Assembly: GCF_002794255.1 (NCBI RefSeq)
Contig: NZ_PGGW01000049.1
Coordinates: 25,998 to 89,997, forward strand
Reading direction: 5' to 3'
DNA: 64,000 bases
Source of the DNA: Streptomyces carminius
GTDB lineage: Bacteria > Actinomycetota > Actinomycetes > Streptomycetales > Streptomycetaceae
The notes under the pieces are model-generated. The model was not told the DNA's origin, did not search any database, and saw only the letters and a list, made by a program, of their open reading frames with translations. Position numbers and translations under genes: made by a program. Within the stretch, counting starts at the first letter, position 1. Each line of letters opens with the position of its first letter. Below, piece after piece: positions 46,441 to 53,883 of this stretch.

Positions 46441-48297
46441 TCACCGGACGGCGCGGATCTGGTTGCGGACCCACTCGGGGTCCAGGCCGCCGAACTCGGT
46501 GGCCAGAGCGGTAGGCGAGGGAGTCTCACCGGCCCGCAGGATCTCGGCGGCGCGGCCCCGGACAGCCGCGCGCTGTTCAGCGGTGGGCTTACCGCCGCCG
46601 GACCGACCGGCTTTACCGGTGCGCTGACGGCCCCGGCTACCGCCCGGGTTACCGGTACCGGTGGCGGCGGCTTTACCGGTACCGGTGGGCCCGGAGCTAC
46701 CGCCCGACTTACCGCTACCGGTAGATGTGGAGTTACCGCCCGAGCCACCGGTACCGGTACCGCCCCGGTTACCGGTACCGCCGCCGGTTGCGTTACCGGT
46801 ACCGCCGCCGGAGGGTGCGGTGCCTCCGGCGCCGTCCGGGGTGCCGGTTGCGGGCACCGGTGCGGTATCGGCGTGGTCACTGTCCAGCAGTCGGTGGACG
46901 CGCCAGATGATGACCACGAACGTGAGGACGACCACGGTGGTCAGACCGAGGATGATCGCGCTCCCGTGCGGGTTGGTCGGGTCGTGGACGCCGCCGCGCT
47001 CGGCGAGGTGGTAGGCCAAGTTGGAAGCCGCCATGATCGACAGAGCAGGGCGAACGTCGGACTTCTTCTTGAAGGCCACCACCGCATAGATGTCGACCGA
47101 CAGCGGGAACAGCGGCGCCACGTACTCGTGGAAGCCCACCAGACGGGCGAGTTCGTACTCGCCGCTGGCGGCGAGCCCGACGCCGGCGGCCAGCGCGATC
47201 CACGGGGCGCCGCGCCAGGCCCGGCCGCTGATCCCCTTGCGCCGCGCCGACCGGCGGGCCGCGGCCCGCGCGTCGGCCAGGTGCTGCTCCGCGGCGGCCT
47301 CGTCCTTCCGGGCCTTGGCCAGAGCGGTATTGGCCTCACCCAGTAAAGCCGACTTCTCCCGCTCGGCGTCGGCCAGGATCACCTGGGCCTGCCTGCGGGC
47401 CGCCGCCTCCGCGTTCCGCCGCAGCTCCGCCAGTTCCTCGGCGAGCCGGTCGCGCTGCGCCTGGCGCTCCCGTTCGTGGGACGCGCGCAGTTCGCGGAAA
47501 TCCTCCTCAATCTCTGCCCGGGCCTCCTCGGTCTCCTCGCGGTGCCGGGCCAGCTCGGCGTCGATCTCGGCTCGCCGCGCGACGAGCTCCTGGTCCAGGT
47601 CCAGCCGCGCCCGACGGCGGACCAGATCGAGTTCGGAGTCGAGCGCGGCCCGGGCTGCCGTGATCTCGCCCGCCCTCTCCTGGGCCTCGGCGACGATCTG
47701 CGCGGCGTCTGCGAGTGCCTTGCGGTAGGCGGCCTCCGCCGAGGTCCGGCGCAGGTCCACCAGTGCGGTGGCCCGCTCCTGAGCCTCGGCGAGCACCGCG
47801 CTCACCCTCTGCTCGGCCTCGGCGAGCAGCTGCCCGGCCCGGGCCTCGGCGGCCGCGATGGCCTCCTCCGCCGCCTGGAGTGCTTCCGCCCGCGCGGACT
47901 CGATGATGGTCTGCGCCTCGCCTCGGGCGTCGGCGCGGACGGCGTCCGCGTCCGCCTCGGCCAGGTGCAGCCGCCTCACTGCTTCGTCGGCGACCTCGAC
48001 CAGGACGCGCCGGGCGTCGGCGGCCGCCGCCCGGCGGATCCGGCGGGCCTGGTCTTCGGCATCTTGGAGCAGGCCCGCCGCCTCCTGGGCCCCGTCCCAT
48101 CGGGCGGTGTCGAGAATGTCGACGGAGCGGTCACGCAGGTCTGCGGCCCGGACATCGGCCGCCTCCCGTGCCTCCGTGCTCGGCGGCGCAGTCGCCGCAC
48201 CGGCCGGGCCGCGCGGCGGCGGGGTCGTCGTGGTCTTCGTCGGCGGCTTGCGGGCCGCCGACTTCCGAGTCTTGCGGGTGGCTGTACGGGCCGCCAC
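46441..48297 (-). CDS. coiled-coil, SpdB/DUF2637-like membrane protein
   Basis: A 618-residue protein, GTG at 48297 behind AAAGGAGG. Residues 1-40 are basic and Pro/Thr-rich; about 45-355 form one long Ala/Glu/Arg coiled coil; about 365-480 contain three or four membrane helices with a GEYELARLVGFHEYVAPLFP then LSVDIYAVVAFKKKSD pattern like DUF2637/SpdB plasmid-spread proteins; then a Gly/Thr/Ser-rich linker built of GGTGN-type units; and a C-terminal HTH-like end (SPTALATEFGGLDPEWVRNQ). SpdB proteins help intramycelial plasmid spread. The coiled-coil fusion is unusual. It opens this part of the transfer operon. Confidence 0.7.
   Translation of the reverse strand: MAARTATRKTRKSAARKPPTKTTTTPPPRGPAGAATAPPSTEAREAADVRAADLRDRSVDILDTARWDGAQEAAGLLQDAEDQARRIRRAAAADARRVLVEVADEAVRRLHLAEADADAVRADARGEAQTIIESARAEALQAAEEAIAAAEARAGQLLAEAEQRVSAVLAEAQERATALVDLRRTSAEAAYRKALADAAQIVAEAQERAGEITAARAALDSELDLVRRRARLDLDQELVARRAEIDAELARHREETEEARAEIEEDFRELRASHERERQAQRDRLAEELAELRRNAEAAARRQAQVILADAEREKSALLGEANTALAKARKDEAAAEQHLADARAAARRSARRKGISGRAWRGAPWIALAAGVGLAASGEYELARLVGFHEYVAPLFPLSVDIYAVVAFKKKSDVRPALSIMAASNLAYHLAERGGVHDPTNPHGSAIILGLTTVVVLTFVVIIWRVHRLLDSDHADTAPVPATGTPDGAGGTAPSGGGTGNATGGGTGNRGGTGTGGSGGNSTSTGSGKSGGSSGPTGTGKAAATGTGNPGGSRGRQRTGKAGRSGGGKPTAEQRAAVRGRAAEILRAGETPSPTALATEFGGLDPEWVRNQIRAVR
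46615..46815. repeat. degenerate ACCGGTACCGG repeat array in coding sequence
   Basis: ACCGGTACCG-type units recur at least five times within the Gly/Thr linker of the SpdB-like gene. Probably a coding microrepeat; the palindromic units may also form local hairpins. Confidence 0.6.
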
Positions 48298-48316
48298 ACC
48301 AACCTCCTTTCATGCA

Positions 48317-48340
48317 GGTGGCCGCCTTTCGGCGGCCACC
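48317..48340 (-). terminator. hairpin between transfer-block genes
   Basis: GGTGGCCGCC / GGCGGCCACC, a 10-bp perfect stem with loop TTTC, 19 nt after the 164-residue gene and 20 nt before the SpdB-like start. Confidence 0.65.
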
Positions 48341-48358
48341 ACGGTGTTCCTCGGTCCG

Positions 48359-48853
48359 TCAGCCCCGTACGAGGCGAGCGGCCTTCCGGCCAACGGAGTT
48401 GACCGCGTTCGAGACCCAGTCGAAGGCCAGGCCGATGTGCTCGGCCAGCGCCTGGTCACCGACCTGCCTGCACGCGGTCTCGGCGTTCGAGCAGCGCTCG
48501 TCCAGCCGGTCCATGACCTTGTTCAGTCGCTTCGAGACCTTGTTCTGCGCCGCCCACAGCAGCTCCCCGAGGGCGTAGAACGGCATCACCGCTCCGGTCC
48601 ACATCAGCAGCGTCAGCCGCAGCCGCAGCCGCAGCCGGGCCAGCGGGCTGGGGGTGTTCGCGGCCACGAGCAGGTCGTAGAGGACATCGAAGTCCTCCCC
48701 GGACCAGCTCTCCATCGGCCCGTGCTGCCTGTGGAAGTTTCGAATGGCCCTCTTCGGCCTTTTCAGCAGGGCGTTCATGCGCCGTACTGGTGTTGCGACC
48801 GGCGGTTGGTTTCTTCGGCCTTGCGGGCGATCGGCCGCTTCCTCGGGGGTCAC
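48359..48853 (-). CDS. membrane-associated protein, 164 residues
   Basis: GTG at 48853 overlaps the upstream stop as GTGA and is favoured; an in-frame ATG at 48778 (139 residues) has no visible ribosome site. The core has RLRLRLRLTLLMWTGAVMPF, a single hydrophobic segment after a basic stretch, then a helical region (LWAAQNKVSKRLNKVMDRLD) with two Cys. It is probably membrane-anchored and part of the transfer block. No family recognised. Confidence 0.6.
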   Translation of the reverse strand: MTPEEAADRPQGRRNQPPVATPVRRMNALLKRPKRAIRNFHRQHGPMESWSGEDFDVLYDLLVAANTPSPLARLRLRLRLTLLMWTGAVMPFYALGELLWAAQNKVSKRLNKVMDRLDERCSNAETACRQVGDQALAEHIGLAFDWVSNAVNSVGRKAARLVRG

Positions 48854-49236
48854 AGCAGGTTGGTGGGATCGGCGGTGGCGGTGCCGGTCAGCACGGCCAG
48901 CTCCTCGGGGGTCACCCACTCCTGCGGGATGACCACTCGCAGGGTGACCGTCCCCTGGCACATCGAGCCGGTCACGACGAGTTGACCGTTGGGCAGCTGA
49001 CCCGGCCGGGCGTCGTCGATCTCCTCCAGCAGCGCCGGCAGGACCTTCACCGCGTCCGCGGTGACCGTGATCGTGGCGACGATGCGCGAGGGCGCCACCT
49101 CGAAGGCGATCCTCACTCCGAGGCGGGCCAGGCTCTGGACCGACTCGAAGAGGGGGAAGACGTCGGCGACCGCGTCCTGAACGTCCTCGGCGATCCCGGA
49201 GGGCGACAGGGGCAGGCGGGGGGGCATGATGGTCAT
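48850..49236 (-). CDS. hypothetical protein, 128 residues
   Basis: ATG at 49236 with GGAG nearby. The sequence includes VADVFPLFESVQSLARLGVR, a beta pair VAPSRIVATITVTADAVKVL, and VVTGSMCQGTVTLRVVIPQE. No family recognised. It is the promoter-proximal gene of the leftward block, preceded by a terminator hairpin and the tRNA-like sequence. Confidence 0.65.
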   Translation of the reverse strand: MTIMPPRLPLSPSGIAEDVQDAVADVFPLFESVQSLARLGVRIAFEVAPSRIVATITVTADAVKVLPALLEEIDDARPGQLPNGQLVVTGSMCQGTVTLRVVIPQEWVTPEELAVLTGTATADPTNLL

Positions 49237-49267
49237 GCGGATCAGCTCCTAGCTGTTGGGATCCGTG

Positions 49268-49309
49268 GACCCCCGGCACACAGGGCGCTGCAACGCCGTG
49301 CCGGGGGTC
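49268..49309 (-). terminator. hairpin terminator
   Basis: GACCCCCGGCAC / GTGCCGGGGGTC, a 12-bp perfect stem with an 18-nt loop, upstream of the 128-residue gene, probably closing the transcript from the tRNA-like element or the DUF6197 gene. Confidence 0.65.
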
Positions 49310-49330
49310 GCGCCATACCAAGGACGGCGC

Positions 49331-49394
49331 GGTGAGTGAGTGGGGACTCGAACCCCTCCCCCGCCTGGCGTGGGGGCCGCTCCTGGGCTCACTC
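49331..49394 (-). other. tRNA-like sequence lacking a D arm
   Basis: On the minus strand, GAGTGAG (49394-49388) pairs perfectly with CTCACTC (49340-49334) as a 7-bp acceptor, followed by ACC; GGGG-TTCGAGT-CCCC (49356-49342) is a T arm with a perfect consensus loop; CCCCC...GGGGG between them can form an anticodon-like hairpin. At about 62 nt it has no room for a D arm, so it is a degraded tRNA, an attachment-site relic or a coincidence of hairpins. Confidence 0.4.
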
Positions 49395-49420
49395 GAACAG
49401 GTGTCGGGCTGTTGCAGTTC

Positions 49421-49460
49421 CCGTCCCTGCCCGGCGCTGCGGGGTGCCGGGCAGGGACGG
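49421..49460 (-). terminator. terminator of DUF6197 gene
   Basis: CCGTCCCTGCCCGGC / GCCGGGCAGGGACGG, a 15-bp perfect stem with a 10-nt loop, 8 nt after the leftward gene stop. Confidence 0.85.
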
Positions 49461-49468
49461 GCAGCAGG

Positions 49469-50002
49469 TCAGGCCACGGCGGGGCCGTGGGTGCGGGCGA
49501 AGGCCGCGGCCTCGGTCAGCACCTCGCAGATCTCCTCGTAGGTGCGGCCGCGCTTGCCGGACCAGGCGATCAGGCTCGGGTAGCGGGCGCCGGTCCGCAG
49601 CCGCAGGACCGCCTCGATGCAGCGGCCGGCCACGGTCTCGGTGTCGGCGTCGCCGTCGGCGGTGCGGCTGACCGCGTCCAGCGCCCCGTTCAGGGTCGGC
49701 GGGGCCGGGGTCCAGGACATCTCCTCGACCACGGCGCGGATCAGGCCCAGCAGCAGGCGCTTGACCGTCCAGGACTCGTCGGCGCCCGCCAGCGGGTGGG
49801 TGCCGTCCTCGGTCTCCTCCTCGTCGGAGCCGGAGCCGACGGTGCGGCTCCAGCCGCGCTTGTCCAGCAGCGACCGGACGGCCTCCAGGTGGTGCGCGGC
49901 GTCGGCGCCGGGCACGACCTCGCCGGATCGGCCGCGCCAGTCGAGACTGGCGGCGATCTCCTCGGCGGTCGGCAGGGTGGTGGTGTCGGTCTGAACCGTC
50001 AT
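49469..50002 (-). CDS. DUF6197-like protein
   Basis: A 177-residue protein, ATG at 50002 after GAGGAGAACACC. The pattern HHLEAVRSLLDKRGWSRTVG near residue 38, a central Trp-containing helix, and a C-terminal LIAWSGKRGRTYEEICEVLT then EAAAFAR correspond to DUF6197 proteins of Streptomyces phages and plasmids, which have no known function. It is monocistronic, bounded by terminators on both sides. Confidence 0.65.
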   Translation of the reverse strand: MTVQTDTTTLPTAEEIAASLDWRGRSGEVVPGADAAHHLEAVRSLLDKRGWSRTVGSGSDEEETEDGTHPLAGADESWTVKRLLLGLIRAVVEEMSWTPAPPTLNGALDAVSRTADGDADTETVAGRCIEAVLRLRTGARYPSLIAWSGKRGRTYEEICEVLTEAAAFARTHGPAVA

Positions 50003-50054
50003 GGTGTTCTCCTCGGGTCGGTGCGGATGGGCCGGGGCTGTCCCGGCTCCCCAC

Positions 50055-50087
50055 CCCCGCCCGGCACCGCAGGGGTGGCGGGCGGGG
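50055..50087 (-). terminator. terminator of RapZ-C-like gene
   Basis: CCCCGCCCG / CGGGCGGGG, a 9-bp perfect stem, 14 nt after the leftward gene stop. Confidence 0.6.
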
Positions 50088-50100
50088 CCTGGGCAACCGA

Positions 50101-50514
50101 TCAGCGGGCGATGACGGACCGCTCGATATCGCGGTCGATGACGGTCACGGCCTGCCAGTCGTGGGCGAGCCGCAGCGCGCGAGCAACAGCCAGCGCCACG
50201 GTCGGGGCGCGGTGCCGGCCGCCGGTGCAGCCGACCGCGACGGTGACCAGCTCAGTGGTCGGCCCGGCCTGGTAGGCGCGCACGGCCGCGGCCGTCGCCT
50301 CCACCAGTTCGGAGATGCCGGGCGTGGACAGCACCGCGTCGCGCACCTCCTGGTCCCGTGCGGTCATGTGCCGCAGCTCGGGGGCCACGTGAGGGTCACG
50401 GAAGTGCGTCCGCAGGTCCAGCACCAGGTGGGCGCGGGGGATACGGAGGCCGCCCCGGCAGTGGCCGTAGCCGAAGGACGTGATCCGCACCGGCGGCGCG
50501 GTGGACTCAGCCAT
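50101..50514 (-). CDS. RapZ C-terminal-domain-like protein
   Basis: A 137-residue protein, ATG at 50514 behind AAGGG. It begins with SFGYGHCRGG, has LVLDLRTHFRDPHVAPELRH, then TVAVGCTGGRHRAPTVALAV near residue 90 and ends VTVIDRDIERSV. These are the hallmarks of the RapZ/YvcJ C-terminal domain (FGYKxG, D-x-R-x-x-x-P, GCTGGxHR), which binds RNA or nucleotide-sugar metabolites. The N-terminal kinase domain of RapZ is absent. Stand-alone copies are common on actinomycete plasmids; the role is unknown. Confidence 0.8.
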   Translation of the reverse strand: MAESTAPPVRITSFGYGHCRGGLRIPRAHLVLDLRTHFRDPHVAPELRHMTARDQEVRDAVLSTPGISELVEATAAAVRAYQAGPTTELVTVAVGCTGGRHRAPTVALAVARALRLAHDWQAVTVIDRDIERSVIAR

Positions 50515-50704
50515 GGATTCCCTTCTGGGTGGTGGGTGATGGGTGGAGGTCGCGCACCCGGTGGCCGGCCTCCCACGCTCTGGCGGCCGCCGTGGCGGCG
50601 GCCGCCAGCAGCGCGCGGGCCAGCGGGTGCCGGGTGCCGTAACGGGCTGCCGCCCGCGCCGCGTACTGCTGAGCGGCGCGGGCGGCGGCTATGCCGGAGA
50701 TCAG
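50507..50704 (-). CDS. possible 65-residue helical protein with CTG start
   Basis: An open frame with GC-rich third positions fills the gap exactly: a CTG at 50704 overlaps the upstream stop (CTGA) and the stop lies inside the RapZ-C-like start. The product has AAARAAQQYAARAAARYGTR and HPLARALLAAAATAAARAWE, an amphipathic or weakly hydrophobic helix pair. The CTG start is rare, so the call is tentative; the position and codon use argue for it. Confidence 0.4.
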   Translation of the reverse strand: MISGIAAARAAQQYAARAAARYGTRHPLARALLAAAATAAARAWEAGHRVRDLHPSPTTQKGIHG

Positions 50705-50808
50705 AACTCCGGGACAGCGGAGGGGTGCGGGCGGGCCGGGGTCGGCTGTTCACCGCGGCCGTCCCGCTCGTGCGGAGTCGGCCGCATCGGCAACTTGGGC
50801 TTGGGCAT
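50701..50808 (-). CDS. 35-residue Pro-rich micro-ORF
   Basis: ATG at 50808 opens MPKPKLPMRPTPHERDGRGE and ends PSAVPEF. GGGGGAACGCCCGC lies upstream. It is Pro/Arg-rich and probably disordered. Sits between the 36-residue and 65-residue frames in one leftward series. Confidence 0.4.
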   Translation of the reverse strand: MPKPKLPMRPTPHERDGRGEQPTPARPHPSAVPEF

Positions 50809-50824
50809 GCGGGCGTTCCCCCTT

Positions 50825-50935
50825 TCAGTGCTGGATCGGGCAGCGGGTGAGGGAGTCGTCGACGACGGTGCCGCAGATCCAGCACTTCCAGCCGAGGGTC
50901 ACGATGCGGTGCAGCGAGCGGCGGATGCTGGTCAT
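50825..50935 (-). CDS. 36-residue zinc-ribbon-like micro-protein
   Basis: ATG at 50935 overlaps the upstream stop (ATGA); GGAGGG is 6 nt away. The peptide contains GWKCWICGTVVDDSLTRCPI with a final His, i.e. C-x2-C-x10-C-x3-H, a possible minimal zinc knuckle. Confidence 0.55.
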   Translation of the reverse strand: MTSIRRSLHRIVTLGWKCWICGTVVDDSLTRCPIQH

Positions 50936-51201
50936 CGGGCGCCCTCCGAGACGGCCTGGTCGGTGCAGCGGCACCGCCACCAGCCGCACAGCGGGCACGC
51001 GTCGTCGGCGGCCGCGGCGAGGCGGGCCCGCATCTGGGCGACCGTGCGCGGGGCACGCCGCTCGGCCGGGATGCGGACGTCGGCCTCACGGACCCGGCGC
51101 AGCAGTTCGGCGCCCAGCCGTCGATGGTTGTCCTCGTGCTCCAGGTCCTGGATGAGGCCCGCCTGCGGGCGGGCGGGGCCGCGTGTCAGGATGACGGTCA
51201 C
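50932..51201 (-). CDS. small Cys-rich protein, 89 residues
   Basis: GTG at 51201 after AAGGGA; a longer open frame upstream lacks a ribosome site. The N-terminal part is charged and helical (LIQDLEHEDNHRRLGAELLR), and the C-terminus has DACPLCGWWRCRCTD (C-x2-C-x4-C-x-C), a likely metal site. Its stop is coupled to the 36-residue gene. No family recognised. Confidence 0.6.
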   Translation of the reverse strand: MTVILTRGPARPQAGLIQDLEHEDNHRRLGAELLRRVREADVRIPAERRAPRTVAQMRARLAAAADDACPLCGWWRCRCTDQAVSEGAR

Positions 51202-51230
51202 AGGTAGTCCCTTCGATTGGTGCCTGTGCC

Positions 51231-51264
51231 GCGCCGCCCAGGGCTTAGGCCCCCTGGGCGGCGC
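51231..51264 (-). terminator. hairpin upstream of the small Cys-rich gene
   Basis: GCGCCGCCCAGGG / CCCTGGGCGGCGC, a 13-bp perfect stem with an 8-nt loop. Either the terminator of transcripts from the right or an attenuator for the gene at 51201. Confidence 0.65.
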
Positions 51265-51835
51265 ACCTATTGGTTGGTGCGGGGCGTCCTGAGCCCCACG
51301 CGCGCCACCACCCACCACAGCCGTAGAAGCAGCGGATGGAGTTGGTGGCGACGTGCAGTACAGGACTGCGTGACGCGGTCTCTGCCACCGCGCCTGCCTG
51401 GGCTTTTGCGGGAGCCCAAGGTTCCCGCCGGTCGTGCACATGGGCCCCTCGCTCCGACACCGATCCGGTGTGCCGAAGGTCGTCGAAGGCGGCCAAGAAG
51501 CCAGCCATGTCGTTCCCAGTTCTTGCTGTGCTCCGCCCGTGACGGCGGTTCGCCGACACCCCTCGCTGTGACCCGGGGGTGCGTAGGTCCAGGGGTCTCT
51601 GGTGTCCCTGCGTGACCTCCCGGGTTCCGGCCCGGGGCCTTTTATGGGTGTGTCTCAAAGAGCGGCCGCTTCCGGTCGGCTCCTGCGGCATTGGGCCGGT
51701 ATTCAGGAGTCGCCGGGCGGTTGATCTCGGTGGGGTCCGGTCCTGGCCGGTCCCTGGCCTCCACGTCCCGCCGGTGGTGCGGAGCGGTACGTGGGGGCCA
51801 GGCAGAGCCAGGCGCGCAGAAGGGAAGCGGGAGGG
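51265..51835. other. 571-bp region without a convincing gene
   Basis: Open frames exist on both strands, but codon third positions are only moderately GC-rich, unlike neighbouring genes, and none has a good ribosome site. One minus-strand frame (51245-51691) contains FDDLRHTGSVSERGAHVHDR, not recognised. It may be degraded sequence. Confidence 0.5.
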
Positions 51836-52303
51836 TCAGGCCACGAGCACGGCCGGGATGGCGGAGGCGCGGCCGTCGTCGGCCAGCTCGGTGGCTGCTA
51901 GGCGCAGGAGCGCGGCCTGGCCCTGGCTGGCGAGGACCTGGTGCCAGCGGGCGGGCCAGGTGTGCGCGGGTCCGAGGGCCTGGGCGAGCGCGGCCCAGTC
52001 AGTGCCGTACTCAGGGACGGACGGGGTGAGGTGGCGGCGGATCACCGTCCGTGCGGTGGCTGCGAGCCACGTCGGCAGCCCCGACTCCTCAGTGCCGGTG
52101 ACGGCGAGGTTGGCGTGCGCGAGAGCGTACTCCCAGGTGTCCTGCGCCAAGTCTTCGACCTCGGACCAGTGGTAGGCCGGCACCCGGTCGGCGACGTACG
52201 CCAGCAGCCGGTCCTGGTAGCTCTCATACGCAGTGGCCAGCATCTCCATCGGGTCAACCGGGGACGGTTTTGCCAGCGAGAGGGCAGACACAGGGATCTC
52301 CAT
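51836..52303 (-). CDS. sigma-factor region-2-like protein without region 4
   Basis: A 155-residue protein, ATG at 52303 (a TTG at 52312 is an alternative). Residues about 25-70 read YESYQDRLLAYVADRVPAYH then WSEVEDLAQDTWEYALAHAN, matching ECF sigma region 2 (core-RNAP and -10 binding, with the EDLxQDT motif). The C-terminal half lacks the HTH of region 4. It may be a truncated sigma, an anti-sigma-like or a modulatory protein. It is divergent from the GntR gene, sharing the palindromic operator. Confidence 0.65.
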   Translation of the reverse strand: MEIPVSALSLAKPSPVDPMEMLATAYESYQDRLLAYVADRVPAYHWSEVEDLAQDTWEYALAHANLAVTGTEESGLPTWLAATARTVIRRHLTPSVPEYGTDWAALAQALGPAHTWPARWHQVLASQGQAALLRLAATELADDGRASAIPAVLVA

Positions 52304-52400
52304 TCGTCTCAAGGCTCGGTCAACGGCCCAGCCGGTGCAGCTTTGGCATGTTCTTCGCCGCGCGTGTTCCTCGTCTCACCCGGCGTTGTAGACCCAGGGA

Positions 52401-52420
52401 ATCCTAGGGCACCCTAGGAT
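52401..52420. promoter_or_regulatory. GntR operator candidate (9-bp perfect inverted repeat)
   Basis: ATCCTAGGG - CA - CCCTAGGAT, in the gap between the sigma-like gene and the GntR gene, 46 bp before the GntR start. Placement is typical of autoregulation by GntR/HutC-type repressors. Confidence 0.65.
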
Positions 52421-52465
52421 GTCAAGCGGTACAGTGAGAACCAGACGGAGGAGTGAGGGAGTGAG

Positions 52466-53218
52466 ATGGCAGACAGGGCCGACAACCGCCCGCCGTACAT
52501 CCGCATCGCGGGTCACTACCGCGATCTGATCGCGTCCGGGGAGCTGGGGCCGGGGAAGCTGCTGCCGAGCATCAAGTCCCTCGCCCGGGAGTGGGAGGTC
52601 AGCAACGCGACGGCAGAGAAAGCCGTCGGGCAACTACGCAGCGAAGGCCTCGTCAGAGGGATTCATGGCGTCGGCACTGAGGTGATCGGCCAGCCTGTCT
52701 CGCTGTCCTCAGGGACACAACGTTTGGAACGGGGGCACCACACCGGCTCCTCGTGGGGAGCCGGCGAACGATCCGACTCGCACACTGCGGCTGTCGTCGC
52801 TGCGCCAAAAGAGGTGGCGAGCGCTCTGGGTCTTCATCCCGGCGACAAGGTGATCCGCAGAACCCGGGTCTACCGGGACAGGCATGGCATCGTCGCGCAC
52901 TCCACCTCATGGATTCCAGGTGAATTCGCTCAGATGCTCCCTGAGCTAGTGCGTGGCGAGCGACTGCAAGGCGGCACCTCGCTCGACCTGATCGCCCGAG
53001 AGACCGGCCGTCAAGTCGCGATCCGCATGGACGAAACCTCGGCCAGGATCGCTACCAAGGAAGACCTCCAGCTTCTCGGCCTGGAGTCTTCCACGGTTGC
53101 CGCCATTCTGGTCCTCTCGGCGAAGTTCCTCGACGCCAACCAGCGTCCGCTGGAGTACGGCGTGGACCTCGGCGCTCCCGGCCGAACACGGGTGGAGACG
53201 TCGGAGACGATTCTGTGA
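52466..53218 (+). CDS. GntR-family regulator, HutC/UTRA subtype
   Basis: A 250-residue protein, ATG at 52466 after GAGGAGTGAGGGAG. Residues about 10-72 are a GntR winged helix (YIRIAGHYRDLIASGELGPG KLLPSIKSLAREWEVS NATAEKAVGQL), and about 100-245 a UTRA effector domain (VIRRTRVYRDRHGIVAHSTS, WIPGEFAQ, LLGLESSTVAAILVLS). It probably represses its own operon through the palindrome at 52401. The stop overlaps the kinase gene start, a pairing frequent in Streptomyces. Confidence 0.9.
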   Translation: MADRADNRPPYIRIAGHYRDLIASGELGPGKLLPSIKSLAREWEVSNATAEKAVGQLRSEGLVRGIHGVGTEVIGQPVSLSSGTQRLERGHHTGSSWGAGERSDSHTAAVVAAPKEVASALGLHPGDKVIRRTRVYRDRHGIVAHSTSWIPGEFAQMLPELVRGERLQGGTSLDLIARETGRQVAIRMDETSARIATKEDLQLLGLESSTVAAILVLSAKFLDANQRPLEYGVDLGAPGRTRVETSETIL

Positions 53219-53883
53219 GACGACCTGAGATGAACACAGCAGATGACTGCCTGGCCACCAAGCAGCCGACCACACGCGCTCCCCACTGCGTCCTGATGGC
53301 TGCCATGCCCGGTTCCGGCAAAACTCAGCTTGCCCAGGCCCTCGCCGCCCATGGAATGGTTCGGCTCTGCCCAGATGAGGAGATGTTCCGCAGGCACGGC
53401 CGATACGGCGTCGATTTCCCCCGCGGCCAGTTCCGTGTCAGGGAACGTCCCATTTTGGATGACTTGGCCGTCGATCTTCGCAACACCCTGTCCAGCGGCA
53501 AGGACGTCGTCTTCGATCACGGGTTCTGGACTCCAGCCGAACGCGCAGAGTGGCGGACGATCATCCTCTCTGCCGGAGGCGTTCCGATGCTGGTGCACCT
53601 GCCTGTGCCGCATGACGTGCGATGGTCTCGAATCCGCGAACGGAACCGAAACTTCCACACTGACCCGAACGCGATCTACTTCAGTGAGGAAGACTTGCGA
53701 CGCTTCGCCACTCGCTTCGTTCCTCCAGGTGAAGACGAGCCCCACCTCGTCTACGACGGCAATCCGGGAACCGTGATCTCCGCCATGCAGTCTGGGCAGG
53801 ACGGGCGCCCGTCAGTCCAGCCAGAGGAGCTGCAACGAGCAGGGCGAACGTGCCTCGGTGTGCCAAACGACACTCCGGAGTGA
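53215..53883 (+). CDS. P-loop kinase-like protein (AAA_33)
   Basis: A 222-residue protein; GTG at 53215 overlaps the GntR stop. Walker A is AAMPGSGKTQLA near residue 29; LCPDEEMFRRHG and VVFDHGFWTPAERAEWRTII follow, with RERNR as the arginine-rich lid. This is the zeta-toxin/polynucleotide-kinase-like fold. With the GntR gene it forms a two-gene operon, so the kinase may modify the effector or an antibiotic-like small molecule. Substrate unknown. Confidence 0.75.
   Translation: MRRPEMNTADDCLATKQPTTRAPHCVLMAAMPGSGKTQLAQALAAHGMVRLCPDEEMFRRHGRYGVDFPRGQFRVRERPILDDLAVDLRNTLSSGKDVVFDHGFWTPAERAEWRTIILSAGGVPMLVHLPVPHDVRWSRIRERNRNFHTDPNAIYFSEEDLRRFATRFVPPGEDEPHLVYDGNPGTVISAMQSGQDGRPSVQPEELQRAGRTCLGVPNDTPE

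Noticed and set aside
49331..49394. Functional tRNA gene
   Set aside because: Too short for a D arm; kept only as a tRNA-like sequence.
51245..51691. Minus-strand frame with FDDLRHTGSVSERGAHVHDR
   Set aside because: Weak third-position bias, no ribosome site, no recognised family; reported only as an unassigned region.
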